Assembly: GCA_007922225.1 (NCBI GenBank)
Contig: ML680086.1
Location: 9,179,472-9,243,471 of the forward strand
DNA from: Emydura subglobosa
Lineage: Eukaryota > Chordata > Testudines > Chelidae
Direction: 5' to 3'
Length of the DNA: 64,000 nt
The notes beneath the pieces are model-generated. The model was not told the origin of the DNA. It saw only the letters and a list, made by a program, of their open reading frames with translations, and searched no databases. Shown here piece by piece: positions 49,493 through 53,935 of the stretch. Within the stretch, counting starts at the first letter, position 1, and the number at the start of each line of letters is the position of its first letter. A program made the translations under genes and the position numbers.

Positions 49493-51055
49493 ATCTGTTG
49501 TTTTGGGGTATATGAGTAACTGGACATAACTGTGTTTTAATTATGATCCCAAACCATTTCCAAGGATTCAGCATGGATCAAGGACATGGTTCAGTCTTGT
49601 CTATACTGCAAGATCAAACTATATTTTAACCTTCTTTGGAGACAACCACGTTATAACAAGAAATCACTGGGGTGGGTGGATCTGGGCAGCATCTACCATG
49701 TTCTGGCTAGCACTGGGAGGTAGGTTTGGGACAAGGGGGAGGACCTGCCTGCTATAGGGGAAGGTCTTGGAAGCCCCACTTCCTAGTAGATGGGAGTGCC
49801 TGTGTTATGGGGTTTGCCTGTGTTATGTAGGGAGGGAAGCCCTCAGGAGGAGATTCTCCACTGCACAGGGAAATCCTACCCCCAAGGGAGTGGGACTCCC
49901 ACAGGCCCTTGCCAGCCAGCCCAATCTGCCTGTGCAAGATGAGGAAAGATCAGCAGCCCAGGAACTGAAGGGTCCCCAAGTCCTGTGTGAATTGAGGGGA
50001 GAGCAGGGGTTTCCCCTAAGCAGACCCCTGAAGATCAGGGGAAAGACCAGCCAGCCACACCCAGAAGACAGTGGATGGAAGAACACCCAACCCTGTTCCC
50101 GCAAAAGCTCCAAGAGCGAATCCTGAGGGGAACAAGGGCCAGGGGCTTTCAGAGGACCTGGGGCTAGGAAAGTGAGGGGGGATAGTGAGGGTTTGGGCTG
50201 CCTGGTCCAAAGTGACGGACGGATTGGGGGTGCGGTAACCTTTGGCAACCAGGTCCAGAGCACAGTGGAAGCAAGGGGGCAGTGAGGGGCATGGAGGGAG
50301 TGAGGCAGCAGCGAGAAGCGGGGTGGAGAGGAGAGATGGAGGCAGCAATGAGGGAAGGGTCTGAGGAAGTGAAGGGATCAGAAGCAGCAGAAAATAAGGA
50401 AGGGGGGAAGGAGGCAGCAGCGGGGGGTGGGGGGTCCAAGCATGGGGGGCGGTTCTTGGCCGGATGCAGACGGGGTAGAGAGAGCTGCGTGGCTGGGTGC
50501 CGGAGAGGAGGGATGTGTGGAGGGATGCGGGACGGGTGCGGGAGGGGGGCGCGGAGCGGGTAGGGAGGGGTGCAGGCACGCGAAGAGGGGTCCAGAGAGG
50601 TGAGGGGAGGGGAGGGAGCTGGCGGGGGAAGGCAGACGGGCAGCCCGGGCTGGAGGCTGCAGGGGGAAGCGGGGACGCCGGGCCGGGCCGCGCCGGGAGG
50701 GATGCGCGGGCCGGGCGGGGGGCTGGAGGCAGAGATGCAGGAGGCAGGCGGGAGAGGCCCGGCCGGGGACCGGAGGGAAGGATGCCCGGCCGGGAGGCTG
50801 GCGGCCGGCGGGCGGGGAAGAGGCGCAGGGGCTGCCGGAGGCGAGCGGGGCCAGCCGGCTGCTCTCACCGGTGTCCTGCTCGGCCAGGAACGCGTCCTCC
50901 TCCTTCCTGGAGCGCAGGCAGCTCTCGGCGGCCGCGCCCGGCTCCTCCTCGGGCAGGCGGGGGAAGCTGGTGATGCTCATGTAGTCCACGGGCGAGTAGG
51001 CGCCCAGGGTGCTCTGCTGGCTCGCCTCCTTCTCCACGGCCGCCGCTGCCGCCAT
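5369..51055 (-). CDS. GGT7: GGT7, gamma-glutamyltransferase 7, complete 15-exon gene (whole CDS span)
   Basis: Joining the fifteen exons listed separately gives an open frame of 1998 nt (665 residues plus stop), close to the length I know for mammalian GGT7 (about 660). The order is a cytoplasmic N-terminus with the signature [18 protein letters not shown] (residues 18-35), a transmembrane helix at about 109-130, then a lumenal or extracellular GGT fold. Family landmarks are [11 protein letters not shown] (168-178), the glycine loop SGIGGGGV near 185-192, the substrate-carboxylate Arg in DFRETAP (Arg209), PFGSG and TPSGILLN (498-512), and the C-terminal GATIL. N-x-S/T sequons occur at about 201, 270, 286, 332, 396, 454, 522, 526 and 589. 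The active-site region is [13 protein letters not shown] (474-486) with no Thr-x-His, so gamma-glutamyl hydrolase or transferase activity is doubtful; this is my inference. All junctions are GT-AG and no frameshift was found. Confidence 0.96.
5784..5802. repeat. (GT)n microsatellite
   Basis: Short GT run in GGT7 intron 14, followed by a G run. Confidence 0.9.
6950..7240 (+). repeat. Dispersed repeat, copy 1 (pairs with 16105-16415)
   Basis: It shares with the second copy, in the same order and orientation: TTGGGTTCTTTTTAACTGTC, TTTTCAGGCTTTTCTCTGCA, ACTATGAAGGCTA, ATGAAAGCAGAGATTTTCAT, CCAGGACCTGGAGCTT and CTCACAATAAACTTGGGAGA. The family is unknown to me. Confidence 0.6.
7555..7860 (+). mobile_element. 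Old CR1 LINE fragment in GGT7 intron 14
   Basis: The plus strand contains TTATGAGGAAAGACTGAAAG, ACATACAGCTTGGCCAAATG and TTGAAAGGTGTGACCACCAA, matching the CR1 segment just upstream of its 3' UTR. It is divergent and has no open frame. Confidence 0.65.
8838..8937 (-). CDS. GGT7: GGT7 coding exon 14
   Basis: The exon encodes residues 579-611 plus one base: [20 protein letters not shown] then [13 protein letters not shown]. This matches GGT 'qvllnvld...l..Av..pR.H.Q..'. The acceptor is ATATAG and the donor GACA/GTGAGT. It was found by splicing in frame with its neighbours; its open frame alone is too short to stand out. Confidence 0.93.
8938..10849 (-). other. GGT7: GGT7 intron 13
   Basis: A tRNA-like SINE fragment may lie at 10450-10530 (TTTAGCTCAGCTAGTAGAGG and a weak B box). 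The AT-rich part at 9060-9340 repeats AAGAAAATTAGTCCC twice. Nothing else is recognised. Confidence 0.8.
10850..10987 (-). CDS. GGT7: GGT7 coding exon 13
   Basis: The exon encodes residues 533-578: [20 protein letters not shown] then [18 protein letters not shown] and SSITQ. The GGT motif 'GKRPlSSm.PTi' appears as [11 protein letters not shown], with Phe545 where catalytic GGTs have the second Ser. The acceptor is CATCAACAG and the donor ACAG/GTCAGC. Confidence 0.95.
10988..11709 (-). other. GGT7: GGT7 intron 12
   Basis: Short intron between two conserved exons; I see no repeat or exon in it. Confidence 0.85.
11710..11827 (-). CDS. GGT7: GGT7 coding exon 12
   Basis: The exon encodes residues 493-532: [20 protein letters not shown] then [25 protein letters not shown]..(T/S)PSGILLN..M.DFS is highly conserved in GGTs. 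Asn496 and Asp517 match substrate-contact positions, while Gln514 replaces the Glu usual in catalytic members (gap-free alignment from memory). The acceptor is CTTTTCAG and the donor CCTG/GTAATG. Confidence 0.95.
11828..12429 (-). other. GGT7: GGT7 intron 11
   Basis: Short intron. A CpG-bearing patch at 12040-12140 (CTTCTTCCGCCGAGCCCTGC) looks like a dispersed repeat, but I cannot name it. Confidence 0.85.
12430..12582 (-). CDS. GGT7: GGT7 coding exon 11 (active-site region, nucleophile missing)
   Basis: The exon encodes residues 442-492 plus two bases, including [12 protein letters not shown], then [20 protein letters not shown]. In active GGTs this stretch holds the autoprocessing site and the nucleophilic Thr (T-x-H motif). 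Here the equivalent is PPASQV, with Pro475 and Ala476 in its place and no Thr-x-His. The acceptor is CATTGCAG. The donor GTAAG/GTAAAG is preferred over GTG/GTAAGG because it keeps phase with exon 12. Confidence 0.93.
12583..14438 (-). other. GGT7: GGT7 intron 10
   Basis: It contains a SINE-like fragment at 12945-13035 and a MITE-type end at 13776-13800 (GGCCTTGTCTACACTAGCAA). No exon is supported. Confidence 0.8.
14439..14527 (-). CDS. GGT7: GGT7 coding exon 10
   Basis: The exon encodes residues 413-441 plus two bases: [20 protein letters not shown] then ISHSVEDMV. It matches the GGT 'E..K.A.a.R..lgDp' helix. The acceptor is CAATTTAG and the donor GTGAG/GTAGGT. Confidence 0.93.
14528..17450 (-). 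other. GGT7: GGT7 intron 9
   Basis: It holds dispersed repeat copy 2 (16105-16415). The ORFs 15670-15942 and 15960-16319 have no coding character. Confidence 0.8.
16105..16415 (+). repeat. Dispersed repeat, copy 2 (pairs with 6950-7240)
   Basis: It has the same block order as copy 1: TTGGTTCTTTTTATTTGTCC, TTTTCAGGCCTTTCTCCACA, ATATGAAGGCTA, ATGAAAGCTGAGGCTCTCAC, CCAGAACCTGGGGCTTTA and CTCACAATAAAATTGTGACA. It lies in GGT7 intron 9. Confidence 0.6.
17451..17578 (-). CDS. GGT7: GGT7 coding exon 9
   Basis: The exon encodes residues 370-412: [20 protein letters not shown] then NILEGFNIT and HWIAE. PPPP.vGPaLi.aLNIlEgF is the diagnostic GGT block ahead of the catalytic subunit boundary. The acceptor is CTTGACAG and the donor GAG/GTAAGA. 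Confidence 0.95.
17760..18370 (+). repeat. Unclassified retroelement-like block in GGT7 intron 8
   Basis: A G-rich stretch with CAGACCTAAAGGCCAGTCAG, TTTGTGTTCCAGAAGGGAAA, GGTCAACTGACTTTTTCAAA and an AATAAA at about 18162 looks like an LTR or other retroelement tail. No target duplication was found. It lies just left of the Harbinger element. Confidence 0.35.
18930..19486 (+). pseudogene. Harbinger Myb/SANT-like accessory protein, 5' part
   Basis: The frame carries [20 protein letters not shown] (Trp and Leu spacing of a Myb/SANT helix), an in-frame TGA near 19040, then [20 protein letters not shown] and [18 protein letters not shown]. These are the three-helix trihelix-type pattern of Harbinger accessory proteins. 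An acidic tract (EEDEDEE) and PEQPSW follow. It supplies DNA binding for the transposase in intact elements; this copy is broken. Confidence 0.7.
20380..20606 (+). pseudogene. Harbinger SANT protein, coiled-coil part before the DIRS insertion
   Basis: The plus frame reads [20 protein letters not shown] then [20 protein letters not shown], a helical C-terminal segment. It reaches TAA at 20591-20593 and is then cut by the DIRS element. The same protein resumes at about 22230. Confidence 0.6.
20607..20914. repeat. 60-bp inverted repeat with 188-bp spacer (DIRS 3' end)
   Basis: Positions 20607-20666 and the reverse complement of 20855-20914 match at 58 of 60 bases. A partial direct copy of the left arm's end follows at 20919-20956 (TTGCTCATGTCTATTCCACT). 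The spacer is GC-rich. Confidence 0.9.
20607..22205 (-). mobile_element. DIRS-type tyrosine-recombinase retroelement fragment nested in Harbinger
   Basis: The minus strand encodes broken frames resembling a DIRS recombinase: [20 protein letters not shown] (21230-21700), [20 protein letters not shown] with WIVNSLH, then [25 protein letters not shown] (20955-21350), where the last block matches the C-terminal helix region. The 3' end carries a long inverted repeat (20607-20914). Reverse transcriptase and RNase H parts are missing. The outer boundaries are inferred from where the Harbinger SANT frame stops and resumes. Confidence 0.55.
22205..22445 (+). pseudogene. Harbinger SANT protein, C-terminal part after the DIRS insertion
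   Basis: The plus frame reads [19 protein letters not shown], a stop, then [19 protein letters not shown] and more. This is the leucine-rich tail expected after the helical segment at 20380-20606. Its separation from that segment defines the inserted DNA between them. A plus-strand AATAAA follows near 22559. Confidence 0.6.
22712..24065 (-). pseudogene. HARBI1-like DDE transposase, inactivated
   Basis: Reading 5' to 3' on the minus strand, the pieces are: a basic N-terminal part (23688-24065, in a different frame), [20 protein letters not shown] and GLSKSTVG (helix-turn-helix, 23288-23563), then [20 protein letters not shown] with [11 protein letters not shown] and [15 protein letters not shown] (catalytic core, 22946-23269), and [10 protein letters not shown] to the C-terminus (22712-22936). 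In-frame stops separate the last three pieces and a frameshift precedes them, so no active enzyme is made. Confidence 0.8.
25187..25274 (-). CDS. GGT7: GGT7 coding exon 8
   Basis: The exon encodes residues 341-369 plus one base: [20 protein letters not shown] then ENPVHTVYQ. It is the GGT 'GG.lt.eDl..Y......P' segment. The acceptor is TTTTTCAG and the donor CAAG/GTAAAG. Confidence 0.94.
26252..26500 (+). mobile_element. MIR/CORE-type SINE in GGT7 intron 7
   Basis: The tRNA-like head has TGGTTAGGGCACTAGGACTT (A box) and GGATTCAATTCCC (B box). The core follows with CCTGGGCAAGTCACTTAGAT, ATAAAATGTAGGTAATAGCA and the TTAAAGACTATGAGGTTCTCAGA tail region. Confidence 0.8.
26505..26725 (+). mobile_element. 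CR1 LINE 3' end in GGT7 intron 7
   Basis: TGGATGCTCCATCACTTGG, GACTCAAGACTGGATGCCTT and AATTCCATGGCCTGCGTTTT follow the CR1 3' consensus, ending at the CCCCTTTTGGC tail. It sits directly after a MIR-like SINE. Confidence 0.75.
30469..30662 (-). CDS. GGT7: GGT7 coding exon 7
   Basis: The exon encodes residues 276-340, starting [20 protein letters not shown] and including [33 protein letters not shown]. It matches the GGT region that runs from the lid to the '(F)Y.G.L....V' segment. The acceptor is CCCTACAG and the donor GAG/GTGAGC. Sequons lie at Asn286 and Asn332. Confidence 0.95.
31331..32545 (-). mobile_element. CR1 LINE, 3' 1.2 kb, in GGT7 intron 6
   Basis: The left end (AAGAACGGCCCTACTGTGTC) is the CR1 3' terminus. 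Going right, the minus strand encodes the end of the LINE ORF2: [20 protein letters not shown] (31506-31751) and [14 protein letters not shown] (31832-32056), with frameshifts between. It ends at GAGCCTTTGGGGAGGGACC, where an inverted fragment begins. Confidence 0.85.
32543..32584 (+). repeat. Short inverted copy of the CR1 3' terminus
   Basis: GGGACCATTGATCTGACTCA and the bases after it are the reverse complement of the terminus seen at 31331-31363. It lies exactly at the junction between two minus-strand CR1 copies. Confidence 0.75.
32585..33035 (-). mobile_element. Second CR1 LINE fragment, next to the first
   Basis: From GCAATCATCAAGTGATCCAT onward the sequence repeats the order seen after 31430: CCCAGCTTCTGGCAAATAGA, the CTAATAGCCATTGATGG box and CTTCACAACATCTCCTGGTA. 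It ends near CATACCCCTAATCATGC. Confidence 0.85.
33552..33625 (-). CDS. GGT7: GGT7 coding exon 6
   Basis: The exon encodes residues 251-275 plus one base: [20 protein letters not shown] then VTHDL. This is the GGT 'LPW..L..PAI.LA..GF.V' block. The acceptor is TTTGCCAG and the donor TTGG/GTGAGC. Asn270 is a sequon. Confidence 0.94.
33800..33905 (+). mobile_element. MIR core fragment in GGT7 intron 5
   Basis: CCTTGGGAAGTCACTTAACA, CTGTAAAATGGAGGTAATAA and GTGAGGATTAATGAAGTG match the MIR core. The tRNA-like head is missing. Confidence 0.65.
33905..34225. repeat. AT-rich dispersed repeat in GGT7 intron 5
   Basis: The stretch is dominated by GAAAATTTTT, CATTTGAAAAC and GAAAATTTCAACCC-type words. 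A similar block lies at 56460-56710 and weaker ones at 37420-37740 and 52880-52960. It has no coding capacity and the family is unknown. Confidence 0.45.
34765..34832 (-). CDS. GGT7: GGT7 coding exon 5
   Basis: This short exon (68 nt) encodes residues 229-250 plus two bases: [20 protein letters not shown] then HG. The motif [14 protein letters not shown] is the standard GGT 'VPGEI.G...AH' segment. It is preceded by a long T-rich tract and ends GCAG/GTAAGA. Confidence 0.94.
34833..36122 (-). other. GGT7: GGT7 intron 4
   Basis: It contains the double-hairpin MITE (35146-35452) and a C run at 35986-36002. No exon is seen. Confidence 0.85.
35146..35452. mobile_element. Palindromic MITE in GGT7 intron 4
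   Basis: The ends are inverted repeats: AAGGGTGTGTCTACACGGCA on the left and AAGAGTATGTCTACATGGCA read from the right. Inside is a second inverted pair (GCTAAAAATAACCACGTAGA at about 35249 against GCTAAAAATAGCCATGTAGA read from 35361). A 15-A run follows the left end. It has no coding capacity. Confidence 0.7.
36123..36240 (-). CDS. GGT7: GGT7 coding exon 4 (substrate-binding arginine)
   Basis: The exon encodes residues 189-228 ([20 protein letters not shown], then RETAPFG and EMK). It lies between TTTGCAG and AAG/GTGAGG. Arg209 in IDFRE aligns with the arginine that binds the glutamate alpha-carboxylate in catalytic GGTs, so this feature is kept. A sequon is present at Asn201. Confidence 0.95.
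37080..37250 (-). mobile_element. CR1 LINE 3' end in GGT7 intron 3
   Basis: CATAGAGTCTAGGGCCAGAA, AGGACTGTTGTGCTCAGCTA and AACACAGGCCAGAGATTTCA are the reverse complement of a CR1 tail. It is 5' truncated after about 170 nt. Confidence 0.8.
38112..38393. mobile_element. Probable palindromic MITE in GGT7 intron 3
   Basis: TTACACTGCAGCTCGTATAG on the left pairs with TGTACACTGCAGTTGGGGTG read from the right. The inner segments containing CTAACTAGCTCGCTAAAATA and the inverted CTAACTTAGAAATGAGG also pair. The arms are diverged. Confidence 0.5.
41000..41151 (-). CDS. GGT7: GGT7 coding exon 3 (start of GGT fold)
   Basis: The exon encodes residues 139-188 plus two bases of Gly189, between the acceptor CTCCTAG and the donor GG/GTAGGT. 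The translation starts [18 protein letters not shown] and ends INPHTSGIG, which is the conserved N-terminal GGT core ([23 protein letters not shown]). It is unusually GC-rich compared with the flanking intron. Confidence 0.95.
41855..42115. repeat. C/A-rich minisatellite around the gap
   Basis: Repeated units of the type CCCCCCACA..ACACACAACC, ACTAAACACAGCC/GCTAAACACAACC and GCAGGGCCTCC/GCAGGTCCTGG appear on both sides of the gap. Confidence 0.6.
41950..42049. other. Assembly gap (100 N) in GGT7 intron 2
   Basis: One hundred Ns lie inside a C-rich tandem region (41855-42115), so the true length is unknown. Confidence 0.99.
43110..43336 (-). CDS. GGT7: GGT7 coding exon 2 (membrane anchor)
   Basis: The exon encodes residues 63-138. 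It opens inside codon Asp63 after the acceptor TATGAAG and closes in phase 0 at ACAG/GTAAGA. It carries [15 protein letters not shown], a serine run, the Cys-rich CSCRQDG, and the single hydrophobic helix [20 protein letters not shown] (110-129), followed by [10 protein letters not shown] charged N-terminal side with no cleavable signal implies type II topology. A run of 17 T on the minus strand lies about 12 nt past the donor. Confidence 0.95.
46648..46873 (+). mobile_element. MIR/CORE-type SINE in GGT7 intron 1
   Basis: The head retains a B box (GGGTTCAATTCCC). The core has CTTGGGCAAGTCATTTAGCC, GGGGGATAACAGCACTGCCC and GAGGATAAATACATTAATGA. It ends in CCATATAAGTACCTCAGCTA. It is the best preserved member in the window. 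Confidence 0.85.
47294..48215 (-). mobile_element. CR1 LINE, 3' 0.9 kb, in GGT7 intron 1
   Basis: The left end has the AATCATAGAATTGTAGGGCT terminus followed by GGAAGGGACCTCAAGAGGTC. The minus strand encodes reverse-transcriptase C-terminal pieces: [20 protein letters not shown] (around the F-x-D-D box, here FVND) and [20 protein letters not shown]. Stops and frameshifts make it inactive. Confidence 0.9.
48686..48782. repeat. Short palindromic repeat (CTGGTGTAAAT / TTACACTGGG family)
   Basis: GGGCCTGGAGCCAAATTAAT, CCCTGGTGTAAATCTACTGA, CATCAATTGAGTC, AAAGTTACACTGGGGATGAA and TCTGGCC form an imperfect palindrome. Members of the same family (TGGTGTAAA, ATTGAAGTCAATGG-like centre, outer GGGCCTGATTCTGATCT) occur near 1-50, 1590-1690, 1925-2015, 2495-2580, 2758-2830, 24305-24385, 26800-26890, 27295-27370, 30235-30310, 34265-34350 and 45005-45120. 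Confidence 0.6.
49462..49489. repeat. (GA)14 microsatellite
   Basis: Perfect dinucleotide run in GGT7 intron 1. Confidence 0.95.
50869..51055 (-). CDS. GGT7: GGT7 coding exon 1 (start codon, cytoplasmic N-terminus)
   Basis: The exon encodes residues 1-62 plus the first base of codon 63, and ends at the donor ACCG/GTGAG. It contains the family signature [19 protein letters not shown]. The start at 51055 was chosen because the protein then opens like known GGT7 (Met-Ala-Ala...) and the ATG has A at -3 and G at +4. The frame remains open upstream to another ATG at 51188-51190, which has C at -3 and would add 45 residues; I consider that less likely. An alanine run follows the start. The exon sits in very GC-rich DNA. 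Confidence 0.94.
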
Positions 51056-51092
51056 CCTGCCCTGGCCCGGCCCGGCTCGGCTCGGCCCAGCT

Positions 51093-51103
51093 CCGGAAGT
51101 GAC
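51093..51103 (+). promoter_or_regulatory. ETS/GABP-type site upstream of the GGT7 start
   Basis: The sequence CCGGAAGTGAC lies 38 nt upstream of the GGT7 start codon. It matches the ETS/GABP consensus often found near start sites of CpG-island promoters. Function is inferred from motif and position only. Confidence 0.4.
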
Positions 51104-52118
51104 TGAGGCCAGCGGCTGGGCGCCCACTCCCCTCCCCGCCGCTGGGTGCGTAGCGCAGGGATAACAGGTGCCCGGGATCCGCCTCTGCATGGGAGAGAAG
51201 CGAGGCCCCCTCCCCCGGGCCGGGGATCTCGCAGCCGGGCAGATCCCCCCAGCTCCTGCTCCCGGGCAGGGAGGAGAGGAAGGTGCTGTGCACAGCTGCT
51301 CATTCCGGGTGACAGGCCAGGATTATTCAAGGCCCAGCGTGCGCCCACCTCTCTGCCCCCTGCCGCTGCGAAACGCGCCAGCCATGGATTGATTGTCCCA
51401 GGGAGCCGGGCGCCCACCTGCCCATGGGGCGTTGGTGCTGTGCCGCCGCCTCCAGCCCTTTGCCCTCAGGGAGCTTTGCCAGTGGCTGCACGGGTGCCAG
51501 GATTTCAGCCCCCGAGCCGCTGCCCTCAGGCACTTAGAGGCCTGAGCAGATGTGCCCCCTCAGTGCCACAGCGGGCACAGTCCACACCTGCAAAAGGGGA
51601 GCTGGCAGAAATGTATTACCCACCCCCTCGGCTCAGCCTTGTACAGGACTCAGGCAATGTCATTAGCTGAACTTGTCCTTCCTGCCCTTCCAATAGGAGC
51701 CATATTGTAGCCTCTTCTGGTCCCAGCTGTTCGCTGACATTCAGGGCTTTGCAGGGCTGGTTCCATTATGATGCCACAGGTATGTTCCTTTGTGCAATCC
51801 TGTGTATGTACAAAGGATAGACACTCCGGCCTGGTTCCCTGAACCAAACAGAAGGCAGTGTTCCCAAGCCTGCCTTTCCAAAGTGTTCTGTGCCCAAGGA
51901 GCTCCCTCTCTCTGCATCCTCCCAGGGTCATGCTCATAACTGCTTCTCTGGCTGGTAGCTGGCTTTCCTCTCTCTCTCTCACACATACACTGCACACTAA
52001 ACAATCCCCCAGCCTCTGTGCTTGCAGTCAGGGAACTCCACAGACCACACAGCTTAGCTTCTGCTCAGGCTTGGCCATGTGGCCCATTGCCTTGGGCAGT
52101 AGTTTCTGTTGTTTCCAG

Positions 52119-52141
52119 CTCTCTCTCTCTCTCTCTCTCTC
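52119..52141. repeat. (CT)n microsatellite
   Basis: Perfect dinucleotide run of about 23 nt upstream of the GGT7 promoter. Confidence 0.95.
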
Positions 52142-53103
52142 TACATAAAGGGGCTTACTTGCTGCTTCCATGGAGCCTGAAAGAAGCCTGCTTAGCACAC
52201 CTGTCGGCTTTAACTGGGTCATGACAGTCTAGCAATCAAAGACCTACCTGCTGGCAGCTGTAAGCACTTTCCAGCATAACAATTTCTATTTATCCTTTCC
52301 CTGGTCCTCTCAAAAAGGTTAGATCTAGTGGAGCCCATGGCTTCTCATGTCTTCTGTACGGAGATGTAGTCACCCAGCCTGCAATGCTCCAATGTAATCT
52401 GAGCAGCCAGGCTAGTCAGTTGGGCCACACACCTTTCAATGTAGAACCTCACTTTGGGGCCCAGTGTTGCAGCACAGTTCTTTCTGGCCAAAGAAGGATG
52501 TATGGAATTTAGAAGCCTTAAGATGCTTGGAAGGACACTTAGGGCCACATTTTAAAACACCAGCTCCTAAATTGTACTTCTAAAACTCACACATCAAAAA
52601 CAAAACAAGGGGCGTGTGCATGCATAGAGGCTTGCACACAAATTCCTGTACGCGCATTCAGTTGCATGTGTCGTGTGCACAGTTGCTTCTCCACAGCTGC
52701 TTTTTTCACACGGACAATTGCAAGGTTAAAGCGCCTGTTAGTGCAAGAAGTTATGTTCCGGGTGCAGCTTAGCACCTGCGTTTGGAACTGTGGCCCTTCC
52801 TGATCAGCATCGCAGACAGCGAGCAGCCCACAGTGTGTCAGCTTTTACGTCAAGAAAGGGAGGGAATAAATCAAGAATTTTAACTAGAGTTTGCTGAAAT
52901 ATTTTTTCCATAACAAAAGACAAGAAAATTTGTTTCTTTTGGACCAGCTCTAGTTAACATCTTTTTACTCATCTAAATATTTTAATTTACATTCTTAATA
53001 ATAAAATGTTGCAAGTTATTAGCTCCCTGACTTAGTTTGGATTATTTTATAGTTAAACCTCATACACAACAAGCCTAAACTGACATGGCTTGGTTGTGTA
53101 AGC

Positions 53104-53287
53104 CAGTGGTTCCCAAACTGCCGTGGCACACCTTGATACCTTGAATTCCTTTGAGGCACACTACCATATAGTCTCCAAATGAACTCATGAATATTCATGA
53201 ACCAATTCAGAACTCTTCAAGTAGTTTTTCAAAAAATTCCATGGCACACCGGCTCAGGCCTGATGGCACACCGGTGCGAAAACACTG
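53104..53287. mobile_element. hAT-type non-autonomous element
   Basis: It starts CAGTGGTTCCCAAACTGCCG and ends GGTGCGAAAACACTG, the inverted CAGTG ends of hAT elements. The flanking 8-mers GTGTAAGC and ATGTAAGG agree at six positions, consistent with an 8-bp target duplication. Confidence 0.65.
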
Positions 53288-53441
53288 ATGTAAGGAATTG
53301 GAGGCTAATCGGTATGCAAAATAACTACATGTTATATTTTATGATTGAGCCACATAAGATAGCCTATGTATCTGTGGACGTGTCCCTGGAATCGGGGAGC
53401 GGCGTCCGGGTCTGGCTCCCTCTCTGGGTCCTCCTCAGAGG

Positions 53442-53451
53442 NNNNNNNNNN
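53442..53451. other. Assembly gap (10 N) with duplicated flanks
   Basis: The 24-base sequence before the gap (TCCCTCTCTGGGTCCTCC and CAGAGG) is repeated right after it with one difference, suggesting a tandem repeat or an unresolved overlap. Confidence 0.99.
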
Positions 53452-53794
53452 TCCCTCTCTTGGTCCTCCTCAGAGGGGGACCAGCCCTCCCGGCTACAGT
53501 ATCCCACATAAACTATGATTACTACCGCTACTTATTACAATAATTCATGTGCGCAGTCTCCCGCTGAATTAATTGACCAGAATGTTTTGTATTAGGGGAT
53601 ACATCAAAACAGGTTCCACTGCCATGTCAGACTCCACAGGATTTGCATAATAATGGGAAAGGGGAAATTTCATTGTCACAATGGGATTTAAACAGCCTTT
53701 AAATGTATCCCCAAAGACCCAGATGGCTCAGGACTGGGAGTGGGATAAAGAGCCTTTCATCTGCAAGCTAGGTCAAATAGTGAATGAAATGTGT

Positions 53795-53935
53795 ATTCTT
53801 TTTATTATTTGTTTTATGGTAGCACCCAAAGGCTCTGCTCGGGATCAAGGTCCCCTTGTGCTGAGTGCTGTACACGCATATGGGAAGAGACAATTCCTGC
53901 CCTGAAGACCTTACAGTCTAAGGCTCCAATCCTAC
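53795..53935 (+). repeat. SINE-like dispersed repeat (TAGCACC...TACAGTCTAA family)
   Basis: TATGGTAGCACCCAAAGGCT, CCCCTTGTGCTGAGTGCTGT and GACCTTACAGTCTAAGGC form a family seen again in diverged or partial form at 449-520, 6510-6645, 12945-13035 and 37285-37365. Shared parts are a block resembling 'ccc[ca]ttgtgct[ga]g..[cg]tgta' and, where present, 'tacagt[ct]'. It resembles the 3' half of CORE-SINEs. Confidence 0.6.

Larger units (their letters stand above)
43337..50868 (-). other. GGT7: GGT7 intron 1
   Basis: It contains a CR1 (47294-48215), a well-kept MIR-like SINE (46648-46873), a G run (44868-44884), a GA microsatellite and the GC-rich 3' shoulder of the CpG island. No alternative first exon could be supported. 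Confidence 0.8.
50440..51560. promoter_or_regulatory. GGT7: CpG island / GGT7 promoter and first exon
   Basis: This stretch is far richer in G, C and CpG than the rest of the window and covers GGT7 exon 1 and its upstream flank. No TATA box is visible, so a dispersed CpG-island promoter is likely. Several ORFs of 140-270 codons on both strands here (for example 50164-50868) are by-products of the base composition, with Pro/Ser/Gly/Arg-rich nonsense products. Confidence 0.8.

Noticed and set aside
50164..51190. Long ORFs of 140-270 codons on both strands in the CpG island
   Set aside because: Stops are rare in GC-rich DNA. Products are Pro/Ser/Arg/Gly-rich and overlap on both strands. Only the GGT7 exon 1 part is supported by homology.
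53197..53511. 104-codon ORF spanning the 10-N gap
   Set aside because: It starts inside a hAT element and reads through unknown bases; no coding character.
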